Of a DNA stretch of 64,000 bases, positions 47,319-62,404 are shown piece after piece. Within the stretch, counting starts at the first letter, position 1; each line of letters opens with the position of its first letter. Source of the stretch: Neckera pumila (taxonomy: Eukaryota > Streptophyta > Bryopsida > Hypnales > Neckeraceae). The stretch lies in the NCBI GenBank assembly GCA_963969595.1, contig OZ018416.1, positions 20,972,065 to 21,036,064 of the forward strand, given 5' to 3'. The translations under genes were made by a program, and so were the position numbers. The notes under the pieces were generated by a model. That model did no database searches and was not told the DNA's origin. It worked only from the letters and a program-made list of their open reading frames with translations.

Positions 47319-47706
47319 AGAGCGTCCCCACTCCGGAGACAGCCAAATGGCATGGCTAGGGAGCATTTGGAGTGTGATTTGACCAAGCCCAGCCCATGTG
47401 CCCCACAGCAACAGGGGCTATGAACACGGGAAACCGGGTTTACATGGCCTCCAAACTGCCACCTCATGAATGCCGACTCGGGAAAGACATGCATTAATGA
47501 AAAGGTCTCTCGAAACTTGGAAAAAAAGATAAAATAACCCATACCGAGCCACAAGCAAGGCTCTTCATTTGGCCGGGTGCTCTTCAAATTTGGCCTGCCC
47601 GTCCATTTTTTGGCCCTAGCCATGCGTGCCATGGGGCACGCAGTATGGCCGGGCATGGCCATTTGCTCAATTTGAGCCACTTGTTGGGTTGCAGTGGGGA
47701 TGCTCT
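47319..47706. mobile_element. GC-rich MITE with AGAGC(A/G)TCCCCACT ends
   Basis: A 388-bp block much more GC-rich than its surroundings, with ends AGAGCGTCCCCACTCC and the inverted complement of AGAGCATCCCCACTGC. Such GAGCATC-type ends are common in plant MITEs. No clear target duplication. A 141-codon minus-strand frame overlaps it but has no recognisable domain. Confidence 0.75.
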
Positions 47707-47741
47707 AAGCAATGAGAAATAGTTGTATAGTTGAGCTTCTC

Positions 47742-48638
47742 TTAACCCCTAAAGAACCAACATGCGTTTTTTGGCCATATAGAAATTTTGGGCAGGTACG
47801 TGTGACTAAGGTGGGGGCGAGGAATACCTTCATGTGTACCAAGTTTCATGACATTTCAAAATACAAGTCAAAAGTTGTGACCTAATATGTTACTTTTTTT
47901 TGTAACTGGGTAGTTTGGGTAGATCAGAAAAAATCATTTTTTTCGAATTTTTTTTTTTGAAATTGATTCTCTACATTTATATATACTTAAAAAGCTTTGA
48001 GTCATTCCATTTTAATCAATGCGTCAAAAGTTATGAGGTTTTTTGAATTGCGGGTAGTTACGGATTCTCTACTCTAAAAAAAACTTTAAAGTTGCTTATT
48101 TAACTCAATTTTCAATATTTTTGGAAAAAAATAAAATCCGAGGATGTAGATTGATTATTACAATATTACAACCGTTGGGATTGGCATTTTTAAATTCCAT
48201 GATTAAATTTTTAACAGTTTAGTATTTTGAATCATTTTCTACTTCTTTCTACTTACTATTTTTTTCCTATATGTTGTACAATTCCAAATGATGTGAAAAT
48301 TTTCAAGCATATAGACAACTTGTTTAGGAAACTTAATTCAAAGAAGCACCACCTTTATCGGCATTTTTTCATTGAAAAGTGAGCTTGCAAAGTGCAGCTG
48401 CCCGGTTTTTCGCAGGATTGAAAAAATGATTTTCAAGACTTTGAATGCTTATATCGTATGATCCACAGGGTGGAATTTTCTGAAAATTTTACCACATGTT
48501 TTCAAAATATCATAGTACAAGATCCTTTGGTTACATGTGTCAAAAATTGTTTTTTTCCAAAAATTTGGTAGTTGTATTAGAAATAGCAGTTTTGGAGCAT
48601 TTTTGGTGATTACATAGTCATGAAACTTTAGGGGTTAA
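47742..48638 (+). mobile_element. TTAA-flanked piggyBac-like element (copy 3)
   Basis: An 889-bp element between TTAA at 47742-47745 and 48635-48638. It starts CCCCTAAAGAACCAACATGC and ends GAAACTTTAGGGG. Same orientation and interior as copy 2. Non-coding. Confidence 0.85.
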
Positions 48639-48778
48639 TGCCTTCTTTCCACTTTCCTTTGGTCCCTTTGGTCCTGAATTGCCTTTAGGATTCTTCCCGA
48701 ATTGGTCAGTTAAATCCTAAAATCCCTTGAGGCATGGTGTCTTTCCACTGAAATCTACCATGTTCCACATTTTTTCAA

Positions 48779-49261
48779 TTAACCCCTAAAAGACCAGATT
48801 GCAATTTTTGGCTGTTGTACATAGTCATTTTGGGCAAGCTGTTGTGAATAATGATTTGCATCTTTTAGGTTGAAGTTTTAAGAGAAAGAGTGGACAAAAT
48901 AATATCTTTCATGTGCACTAAATTTCATGACATTTGGAAATATGCATCAAAAGAAATGAATCCAAAGAAACATCACCATTTACAACTTTTTTTTGTTCCA
49001 CTATGACTTTGTGAAGTGCAGTTGCCCTATTTTTCCCCATGCCAAAAAAATGATTTGTGTGAATTCAAAAGCTCCTATCTTACAATCTATGCAGCGGAAA
49101 TTTTTGAAATTATTTCCACATGTTTTCAAGTCAGCATATTATAAGGTCATATGGTTATATGTGTCAAAAAAAGTTTTGTTCAAAAATTTGGTACTTGTAC
49201 TAGAAATGGTAGTATTTGAGCTTTTTTGGTGAAAATATAGTCATGGAACATTTGGAATTAA
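48779..49261 (+). mobile_element. TTAA-flanked piggyBac-like element, internally deleted (copy 4)
   Basis: A 475-bp element between TTAA at 48779-48782 and 49258-49261. It starts CCCCTAAAAGACCAGATTGC. The right end ACATTTGGAA has lost the GGGG run. Compared with copies 2 and 3 it lacks about 400 bp of the interior. It starts 140 bp after copy 3 ends. Confidence 0.8.
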
Positions 49262-49331
49262 GCAATCTTCTGCCAATACTTTTGCTCGCACATTAGTGGT
49301 ATTGCCCTTCCACACATTGAAGACTATATCT

Positions 49332-49580
49332 AAACAAACTATGTTGCTGCCTATCTAAGCGTGCGCCCAGACAAACTAAGTTGTCGCATGTCTATATCCA
49401 TACTCAGACAAACTAATTTGCCGCCTATCTAAGTCCTTGTCTAAGTTGCTGCATATCTATGTCCGTGCCTAGACAAGCTAAATTGCCACCTATCTAAGTC
49501 CGAGCTCAAAGTTAACAAACTATATTGCAGCTTATCTATGTCCGCGCTCAAATAAACTATGTTGTTGCTTGCACCTATAA
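49332..49580. repeat. Minisatellite with a 37-bp unit
   Basis: About six diverged tandem units each contain AAACTA.GTTGC, then CTATCTAAGTCCG and CCCAGAC. The exact spacing between the first units (near 49338, 49375 and 49412) is 37 bp. Later units are interrupted. The array lies just right of the last TTAA element. Confidence 0.75.
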
Positions 49581-50046
49581 GTCTGCACCTTGATAATATA
49601 TATTAGAGTCCGTCTACGTCCGTGATTTAACAACAGAATTGCTACGTGTACCATTTTCATCTTGACCTTAATTATATCACCGCTGTTACTATCTGCGCCC
49701 AAATTTTAGCATGGACTGCCACATCTATAGCCCCATGCCATGTCACTCAGTAAATAAAATCATAATAATATTTTTCTTACAAAATCTCAAGACCTAAAAT
49801 TTCCAAGCCATCTAAATTGTCCATCCTGTTGGGTTTGTCTGCCTAATGGATTCGTCAGGTGATCCTAACTTGCCCAATGTAACATTTATAGTAAATGACT
49901 TCCATGCACATCAGCATATATTCATGGAATCACATGCTTGTAGATTATATGTATTATCTACCAAAAATCTTTGTTTGAATGGATGGACATGATACAATCC
50001 AATCATTTCAAATGAGTCTTAGACAAAAATCATATAAAGCAAAAGA

Positions 50047-50600
50047 ATGCATGTAGTAGTCAAACATTGTTTGAAGGATTATTATAGATATAAAGTCATA
50101 GAGTCCCAATATATTACATTAGAGCAAGTAGGACAAGGACCCTATGGATGTGTTTGGAAAGCTATTGAGAATGGCACCAAGGAAGTGGTGGCTATAAAAC
50201 AATTAAAGCGGAAATTCATTTCCAAGAGATATGAAAAGGGAAAAAAATTGGAGGAAGTAGTGGCTTTTGAGGCCTTAAAAGATCATCCTAATATTTTACA
50301 ATTACAACAAGTTGTAAATTAAGATGAATTTTTTTATGTGTTTGAATGTATACCAAACACTTTGTTGCAAATGATTAAGGATAGAACCATTCCATCTGAA
50401 GTTGAAATTCAATTGTAGATGTATCAAATCCTTCAACTAATGGCCTACATGTATAGCAAGCGTTATATTCATCATATTAGCCAATGATAGATTGCCTGCA
50501 TACAAATTTGATTAAGGAAATGAAGGTTGCTCATATGGATGTGACACCATCAATGTGTACCAAATTTCAAAACATTAGGCAACTAGGTGATTACATTACA
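50047..50600 (+). pseudogene. Broken protein-kinase copy (MAK/MOK/RCK-like N-lobe)
   Basis: The frame from 50080 reads through a kinase N-lobe: glycine loop VGQGPYGCVWKA, the ATP-binding lysine in VVAIKQLKRKF, and DHPNILQLQQVV. It then meets a TAA stop at 50320. Beyond the stop the same frame continues FFYVFECIPNTLLQMIKDR, with a second stop (near 50416) and a ruined HRD motif (KRYIHHIS). A different frame from about 50484 reads TNLIKEMKVAHMD, which corresponds to the post-HRD region. The wording is closest to the CDK-related MAK/MOK/ICK group. No intron is visible across the copied stretch, so a retroposed or transposon-captured copy is likely. Confidence 0.75.
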
Positions 50601-52237
50601 TCTACCCTTCTACCTATACACCTATGCGCCCATATGCCAAAAATTGTCCATTGCATCTGCCCAAAGTTACATTCTATTTGCTCATTGGCTACAACCCATT
50701 CACTAAAAGTTACACTGCGTCCGCCCGTCCACCTAAATTTGTCCACTTGCAAATTGCATCTACAATAGTAGTTTGTCCATCTACCCACCAAAGCTAATTT
50801 TTATATGCCGAAGATAATATCCATTTACCCTTGTCAAGCATTGGGGTAGACACACCTAAGTGATGTCCACCACTTCCAAATAGACATTTTTTTAATGTCA
50901 TTTTGGCAAAAGACATCCAAGTTTCTATGCAGACAATTCTATTGGTAAAGAACTTTATCTTGTCAAAGTCACTATTCATCTTCTATCTACATGTTGGTTA
51001 AGAATTATACTAGAACTTTGCGGCTACCCATCATATAACATCACTCAATAGGGACATGTGATAAATTGCAATGAACTTCAAAGCAACACTAGGTAATGTA
51101 TTTACATTCCAACCTCTTTTGTAGTTTAAGGCTTGAAGCTTTGAATATACCTCTTATTACTTAAAAGATTTCAAATCCCAATATACTGAATCTCATATTT
51201 GCCAAGCGTTTGAATATGACACATGCATAAAGCATACACCTTGTGTTATTTGGCATCTTGTTAAGAATTGTTGTGAAGTAGCTTGTAGTTGGATGATGTA
51301 CCAATACAATTTGAGCTTATTCAATGAGTCATATAATGAAAAACTTTGCATTCTATTGCTTTGAGATTAAATGAGTGTGTAACTATATATTAGAAGTTGT
51401 ATTTTTGACCTCAATCAATTGTTTGTACTTGGTAAGGAATTGTTTTGTATCAACCAAATGCATAGGAATGTATTGAATCTCTTTTGTCATTGAAGAATAG
51501 TTTTTTTGAACAAATTTGATTGGAGTCTTATAAATCTTCCATGTTTTTTGGCTAAAAATAGAATTTGATATGCAATAAATAAACTTCCAAAATGCATATA
51601 CAATGACTAACTAAGAATGTCACATATTAGAGGATTTAGATATAAGCTTCAATTTGTGAGCTTTATCAATACATAGGCAAATTTCATAGCTAAGAAGTTC
51701 AGTTGTTTTAGTCATTAACAACACATTAATGTCATATGATCTAATCACCTCATTATTTTCTTAATATAAAACTCAAAGGAAAATGTCAAAGCAAGGTAAT
51801 AGCAAGCTACAATACATTCTACTAAATTTTCTTAAACAGACTCTTTGTGCACTCTTTTGCACTTAAAGTGCGCTCTTATCGATTTTGACAAAGTTGATAT
51901 TTTCAAACCTTTTAAGAAAATGAATAGCATTGTATTGTATAAAATTCAAAGAACCAAGCTTTAAACTTATGGATTAATAAGAAAAATATTGAAGTGTTAA
52001 TTTTCCAAAACAAATTATCTTAAAGATACAAAATTTTGAAATCTTTCATTTGAGAATAAAACTGAGGTTTAAGAAAATCATAATTCTAATTCTTAATAAA
52101 ATATCATTATAAAGTCACCCTAAAGATTTAAAGTCCAAATCACTCCCCAAAACTAAAATCATCAGAATTTTTTTTAAAGTAAAGATATATAGTCACATAA
52201 TAAATCATCTAAAAAACATTGATATAAAATATATACA

Positions 52238-52243
<6 letters not shown>

Positions 52244-52268
<25 letters not shown>
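52244..52268. repeat. (AT)n microsatellite
   Basis: About 12 AT repeats followed by a T-rich run. Confidence 0.9.
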
Positions 52269-55200
52269 TATTTTTTTTTTATTTTTTTTTTTGATGGTTT
52301 TATTTCTTTGGAGGTACTACATGTTATGTTTTCCATATATGTGCATGAACTCCAAATGATACTTTATGGGGGAATATTAATTTTTTTCCTAAATTTATGG
52401 TATCATGTTGTTACCTAATTTTTTGAGATTGAACATTTTAGATGGGGTATTATTTGCTTATATTTTTTCTTAATTTTTTTTTCATATAGCTTTGTTAGTT
52501 TAAAGATTAGCTTTAACTTCACAACTGCTAGATTAAGAATTAAACAACAAAGTATACAAAATCTGCACAAGCAATAGCAAGCAAAATTCTTGCCAATACC
52601 ATTAGTGCATTCATGGAGAAGTATGGATATATTTTTCTACTACAACCATTTCAGGTGTGGACAATGTATTTAGTAAGACAACCACATTGCGCTATTATAG
52701 TAGCAATAACCTTACCTCCCTACAACAATCCATTACAAATATGAGAACATTTGAATGTTAATGACACCATTGTGTACTGCTCATAATGGAATCCTAAACA
52801 TGAAATGAATTCATTATTTTGTCGTGCAACAACAATATATTGGAAAAATAAATAAATCAAAGCATAATACCTTGCAAAAGTTCAACAAGAACAACCAACC
52901 ATATTTGCTATTTGGAACATAAGTAGATTTCTATAATTATTAGTTCATGGCAAATTATTAAAAAAATTAAGATTTTGCAAAACCAACTTATTCTCATGCT
53001 TGAAGAGTACATTATAACTTTATGACCCAGATCTCGTCCAATGTATATAGTCATACATTGTATTGTGTCATGGCTACACCAAACCGTTAAAGTATGAGCA
53101 AAGAAAACAAATGTAACTATGAAGCTCAAAAGCTAGATTTGCAAGCAAAATAGCTGTGTGCAATTTGAGACACAATTTGGCTATATGAGTCATATAACTG
53201 GCATATGCATTGCAAATGTTTTCTTAAAAAAACTTAGCTTTTATTTGCTAAACCAATAGGATTTCCAATGTCATTAGAAGTTGCAAATAGAACTTCTTGG
53301 ATGCTCAAATTTTCAGATCTTAAGCTAATAATAGATTTTTTTTGAAAAAACATGCTCCGATAAGAGTAGAGAGAATCCAATACAATATTAAACCTCTTTC
53401 ATTTTTATAGAGCATCTTATGTTTAATCTAAGATAGTGGATGAATACCACATCCTATATTTGTTATAACTCCATAAATTCCATTTTTAATACCTTATATT
53501 GGAAGTAAAAAAAGAATTCTACTTTTTTTGCTCAAGTTATTTTAAAACGCAACTACATTTGGCTCACATATATTTCTTAGACTAACATCTAATGCCTCCC
53601 CCCCCCGTTAAGTTTCATTTCACATATTTGTCTATTAGAAAAAATTTGTGCAAATTTTTTCATTCAAAATAGTATTTTCTTTGATTTTTTATGAATTTTG
53701 GAGTGCATCAAGGTATTGTGACAATGTATTGATCATTTACCAAGGATACATTTTTAAACTACTAAAAATCTATTTTCAAAATTCTCAATTTATCTCAAGT
53801 AATTTATTAGATATTCTACCTACATTTTCTTGTTTTCAAAATAGTCAATTGACAATTTAAGGGGTGATGTTTTGAAAGTTTGAAAATCCTAAGAAACAAC
53901 GATAAGTAGTACATGGTGGTATAAAAATTAGTGCACTGTATCATGCAAATGTCCAACAAGCTTTTGATTTCTAAGCCTACATTGAAACTTCTACAAGTGC
54001 TGACATTATGAATTAGATCCTTTAACAACCTAATTAACTAAATGTTTCTTATTGGAATCTCTACAAATCCATTCATGATTACAAAACATGTCATGTGAAT
54101 TGAGACATGATATATTGTGATTCTATAATTTTCAAGCTGTCCTTGTACAATTTGGCTTCAATCTTTTAGCAACAATACATCTAGGTAAGTTATTTTTTGT
54201 AGCTTTTGTTGTTTTTTACAAAATATATAAAATTCTAAAGCTAAAGCTATCAAACTTTGGATAAGAAGAAGAATCTAGATTCTAAGGGATGTGATTGTAG
54301 TAAAACTTAGTAAAATTTTTATAATAGCATCAAAGTCTTATCAACTTTTGATATTGCAAGTTAGCATGCTAGATGAACTATAGGATGTTGTAAGAAAAAC
54401 CTTATAAATAGTTATATTTTATACAAAATATAAAAGTTAATATATGTTGACACTTGTCAGAAGTGATATTAGTGAACTTAATCTAGTCCAAAGGTGTATC
54501 TAAAGACATTCCTAAGACCCTTTGCATTGGCACTCTAGATACCAAGTGAAACATTCCAATAGTGTTAGTTTTGTGAAATTTAGCCATTGTTTGCACTTGG
54601 AGGATATTCTAAATTTTAATTAACTTTAAATGTCAAAGCTCATCAATTGATAACAAGTGTTTGTGTAAATAAATCTACAAAGTTAATAATGAGAATGTTA
54701 AGTCTTGAAGTACGTTTGTATATAACTAACCCTGTAACATAGTTGTGAAATCCTCCAAGAGTTTAGCCACTCCTTCAAATTGATTGACATGCACTTCTTT
54801 TTAAAAAATTGTCTTGTTTTGAAAATCATACCAAAAAAAGAAGAAAAATGTCTTGGAAGTGACCCCCTTTCGATAGTACAGAGTAAATATAATGAATGTA
54901 TAGTCAAGTCCAGTTGAATTACAAATTTTTGGATCCTCCTAGATTAGGAGAACTTTGAGAGGCCCATGTGCGCTCAAAAATGAACAAAATTTTGAATTTT
55001 GAATTGCCTGGAACTACACTAAAGTCTATTTTATCATCGTGAAAAACACACATACGTAATTGAGAATCATACAAAGAGTTTGATGTTTTCTATACACTAT
55101 GTACTATCTAGTGTTGCCAACATTTGTGAAAATTCCAACTTGTATTCAATGGTACATATAAGAAATGAACCTTCACAATTGCTTTATAGATACTTAATTT

Positions 55201-55284
55201 CATACCACTTAAATTGCTTGTATGATTTCTTTCTTCTTCTCCCAAATGATAGTAAAAAAAACTTTGACTATCTTCCAAAGAATC

Positions 55285-55385
55285 TCTATGAAAGGAATAA
55301 AAGGATATAAAAGGATATAAAAGGAATAAAAGAAATAAAAGGATGAAAGGCATAAAAGGATAAAAGATGGTGTATAAAAGGAATC
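55285..55385. repeat. AAAAGGAT-type tandem array
   Basis: About ten imperfect copies of (A)AAAGGATAT or AAAAGGAAT occur in a row (GGAATAAAAGGATATAAAAG and so on). Low complexity and non-coding. Confidence 0.8.
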
Positions 55386-55655
55386 CAAATTGTTGTATGA
55401 TTTTTAATTATTCATTTTTCACTTATTATGAAGTTGAAGTGCACTTCCTTGCGATTCCAATGCAATTTGCGGTTTCAAAATCGGTTCATTTTTTAACATA
55501 CTAGAGCTTCCTAAAGTTATTGAACTTTTTAGTGAACACTGAATGAAAAATTCGTAAATGAGCTGGACCTGACTGTACAGTACAGCCCCGCGCACGGTTG
55601 AGAAGAACAAAGAAGCTACAAAATAATCTGATGTGCACCATTTCTGAATATGGCC

Positions 55656-59033
<3,378 letters not shown>

Positions 59034-60300
59034 AGCTCCAAAACTTACGACACCACGAGACTCTTCAGCGAAAACAACGAGACTCTTCAACGAAAGGTAA
59101 ACCCTAAACCCCGAGGCTATATAACATATGCTGATCTCCCTGGTGAAGACCTGAAAATATGCCACTGCAGACAGGAAGAAAGAACCCAACTTTATCGACC
59201 ACTTTCATGAACTTTCCTAGATCCCTCTCCTTCTCCAGTTCAAACTTCACACAACCCCCTCGATTGACCGATAACAATACCGAAGGATCCGGAGGGTTGA
59301 TTTAGTAACGTACTTTCCACTCCCAAACATTGAAGTTGCTCTCACCATCAAGTTTGTTCGACTCTCCAAAAGACATTTTTTGAGTTTCCCTCCAGTCTAG
59401 CACATAGATTGACTGTTGAGTGGACTTTCTCACACTCAAGAACTTCTCAGAATTCTACCACCAACGTTGGAAACAAGCTCACCAGATACTCTGATAGTCC
59501 TGACCTATTCCGCAAGCACTGCTCCAACACTCTCAGAACCACCATTCTGTTACCATGTTAACGGTGTCACAGAGGATCTTCTCTGAAGAACAGCGTGGAA
59601 TACAATCGCAAGATGCTGTTCTACAGAGGCCTGGGTTTAGCCATGTATACATTGTTCTTACCAGATATCCAACGACCAACAATTCATGGTCTTGCAGACA
59701 TCAGAACTTTCAGAAGAAAAGGATGACTTCAAGAGATTCCTTCGTCAGCTACTACATGACGAATGCGTATGTTAGTTTCAAGGTTTGTCCATGCACTCAC
59801 AATATGCGCCAGTAGCATTCAGCACTAAGCTTAATAGAAATGAAGAATACCAGGACTCACGAATCCATTGAATTGTCGATCATCGAACGTTAATCAATGT
59901 GAGATCTCAGAATCTAATCCCTAAACAATCAATGCAACAAATCGCCAATTACAATCCCATACCCTAAACAAACAGCGCAAAAGAAACAGTTCCCGGAGTT
60001 TCTAAACAATCCCCTGCACCGTCCCATTGAACCCCAAAATTTCAGAACAGGACCGCACTCAAACCTCCTAAAATACACCCCCCTCCTCTGATGCACTCTT
60101 CTTCACCGCATGCAATCTAGGTTGTAAATTGGACAGGTTAAACTGCGCCACAGCACTGATCAATCATACTAACCCTAATTTACTCCTCGTCATCTAACTC
60201 ATAGTATTTCGTACTGGCATCACCGAGCAAGGGATGAGCGTCATACACATCAACCACAGTCCAGTGCCCTTGCGTAAACCCTAACTCCCTGAACCCTAAA
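59034..60300. other. Region upstream of BUD32
   Basis: No gene is confidently seen. The first part should hold the BUD32 promoter. A piece at about 59.59-59.75 kb gives an odd protein-like frame but is not assignable. Confidence 0.35.
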
Positions 60301-60309
60301 CTCATTATA

Positions 60310-60890
60310 AGAAATGAAGACATATCCATACATCCAAGTGTTGTAGATCTAAATGTCACTAAGTTATAGAGACCTCAACCGTACAATCTTCTAGGGTATG
60401 CCTGGATCAAATTTGGAGTCATTTGGCTACATAGATTACAAGATAATTATAATGTTTTAGTACTGAAAAAGGGATCTGAAATTTTCCTAGCAACACATTT
60501 GGAGGAGAAACTTGATTTCTAAACCTACTCAAAATGTAAAAACTTTAAATTATAAACTGATTCAAAAGCAGCATACAAACACATTGGTGAAGGAAAATAT
60601 CATTCAATTGACTCATTGTGTCTGCAAAATAGTTTTGAAATGTCAAAAATTAACAAAAAAATCTCCTTCTATTGAAATGCTTATCAGTTGTTTATAACTT
60701 CTTGAATTGATTTGAAATTTTAGCCACATTAACTAGACTAGTTTGTGCAAATTTTCCAAAAAACATTATTGGAAATGAACACTGTATGAAGAAGAAATAA
60801 GCCGCCAAAGTTTACTGTAATCCAAAATCTTTGGAATTTTGAACTTTGAATTGCTCCAAACATTCAAACAACTTGGGCATTTAGGGGTAA
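60310..60890 (-). mobile_element. TTAA-type element, second subfamily (copy 2, reversed and truncated)
   Basis: The stretch is the reverse complement of the element at 17942-18884 in diverged form. Shared blocks include TATAATGTTTTAGT, GAAATTTTCCTAG and the complement of ACTAGTCTAGTTTGTG. The right edge CTTGGGCATTTAGGGGTAAA corresponds to that element's left end TTAACCCCT...GCCCAAG, with the TTAA now mutated. The other terminus is not found. Confidence 0.65.
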
Positions 60891-60899
60891 AATTAGGTT

Positions 60900-61198
60900 G
60901 TTTGTTTGTTTGTTACAGTGAGATCTCTTGGCCCAAGTGTCTTTGGTTGCGTTCTTGGTACTGTCATAAAGCTCTTTGAGTAGGAGTCTATGGACTTTGT
61001 TTTGTGGCATTTGGACCAACACCCGGGTATGCAATTCATATATTATATGCAGGGCTCATCAACATTAGAATGGCTTAGAGGACGGCTTTTGTAAAAATTA
61101 ATTCAAATGAAAAATACCAAAAAATTAGGCGTAGACCAAATTAAAAGAAAATTCAATGTAAAAAATGTTAAACTGTATATATAATAGAAAAAAACTTG

Positions 61199-61246
<48 letters not shown>

Positions 61247-62000
61247 AGTTGAAACACCTATGCATAGTTTTTAAAATTCCATACAAAAAGTTTTCTCCAA
61301 TTAAAATTAATTTTTTATTAAAAAGCCTAAAAAGTTGGATAGCTTGTCCTATAATCCATGTATTAAAAAAATTCATATAAGCAGGTTTTTAATGCTATTT
61401 ATTTCCCCCAAAAAATTCATTTCATATTTATAAATACATTTTTGGATTCCTTCTTAAAAAAACTATAAGAGTTTTCTACATTAAAACAAATTGTATTCCT
61501 TGAGATTAATCGAAAATGCATTATAAGTGATTATAATCAAGGCCATATAATGTGGGGTAGCGTACCTAGGGACCAACAATGTGAAAGTTGTTAAATTTCA
61601 AAAAAACTATGAATTCTAAAATAAAAAAAATCATTTTTACTTTTATTTTGGTTTATATTCACTGGCACAAGGCACACTAGTCTTTCTATAGGCTATTAGT
61701 TTGTTTGGTGAGATTTCTGAGATTGTACGTTCCCAATCATATTATTGATATCAATGTAAAGCTATTTGTGAGAAAGGGTGCATGGACTTTGTTTTGTGGA
61801 GTTTTGCATATACAATATGAAAGTTACTGAAATTCAAAAGATTTATGAATTTAAAATTATAAAATTACTTTTACTTCTATTTTATACGAATTTAAAACTT
61901 AAAACTTACTTTTACTTCTATTCTTATGAATTTAAAATTATAAAATTACTCTTGTTTCTATTTTGGTTGTGGTCACCGGCACAGGGCACACTAGTCAGTA
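60900..62000. repeat. Dispersed repeat family Z (copies 3-5), partly tandem
   Basis: Blocks starting near GTTTGTTACAGTGAGATCTC (60.90 kb) and TTTGTTTGGTGAGATTTC (61.70 kb) share GGACTTTGTTTTGTGG, TATGAATTTAAAATTA and the end block GGCACACTAGTC (61.68 and 61.99 kb) with the 43-kb copies. The region also carries a TA-dinucleotide run at 61203-61243. Confidence 0.6.
61203..61243. repeat. (TA)n microsatellite
   Basis: About 20 uninterrupted TA repeats. Confidence 0.95.
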
Positions 62001-62404
62001 CATACATAATGTTATGTATTGCAGGACAAACCATCATCTCCCAGCTAGCTTTTGAGTCTGTTTTGTGTTTCCCAAGTAGCGGATATATCGAGGTTGAGCT
62101 TTTCTGATTGTTGGGAAGATGATTACTAGAAATTGGGTGACAGTCTGAATCTCCCTGAGTCTCTCCGGCGGCTCGATCTTCCCCATCAAATTCATGGTTA
62201 TTCCTTTCGGAGTAACACGTCAAAATTGAATTCTGAACTGAAGTTTTGTGAAGTTTTCGTAGTCGGAGAGACTCAGAGATCTAGATTCAGCATATTGATT
62301 GTCGATCTCTTTCTGGTCAGACTGAATAGATCGATCAAGTGATCCGGTGACGGTCAACCTCGTCGATCGGAGTTCAGTGTGTTGCATCGATCATCCGATC
62401 CGTC

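Larger units (their letters stand above)
50601..55655. other. AT-rich intergenic region
   Basis: No gene is recognised. There is a TA-dinucleotide run at about 52244-52268 and an A/G-rich tandem array near 55.3 kb. The few open frames of 60-80 codons have no recognisable motif. Confidence 0.35.

Noticed and set aside
47255..47680. 141-codon minus-strand open frame
   Set aside because: It coincides with a GC-rich inverted-repeat element. Such DNA has few stops by chance, and no domain is visible.
59590..59770. Peptide resembling part of an ABC transporter membrane domain (TIHGLADIRTF)
   Set aside because: The similarity is a few residues long, requires a frameshift and has no supporting neighbours.
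61670..62000. CACACTAGT ends of repeat family Z as Helitron termini (CTRRT with a small hairpin upstream)
   Set aside because: In all clear copies CTAGT is followed by C, not the T expected from A/T insertion, and similarity continues past it.
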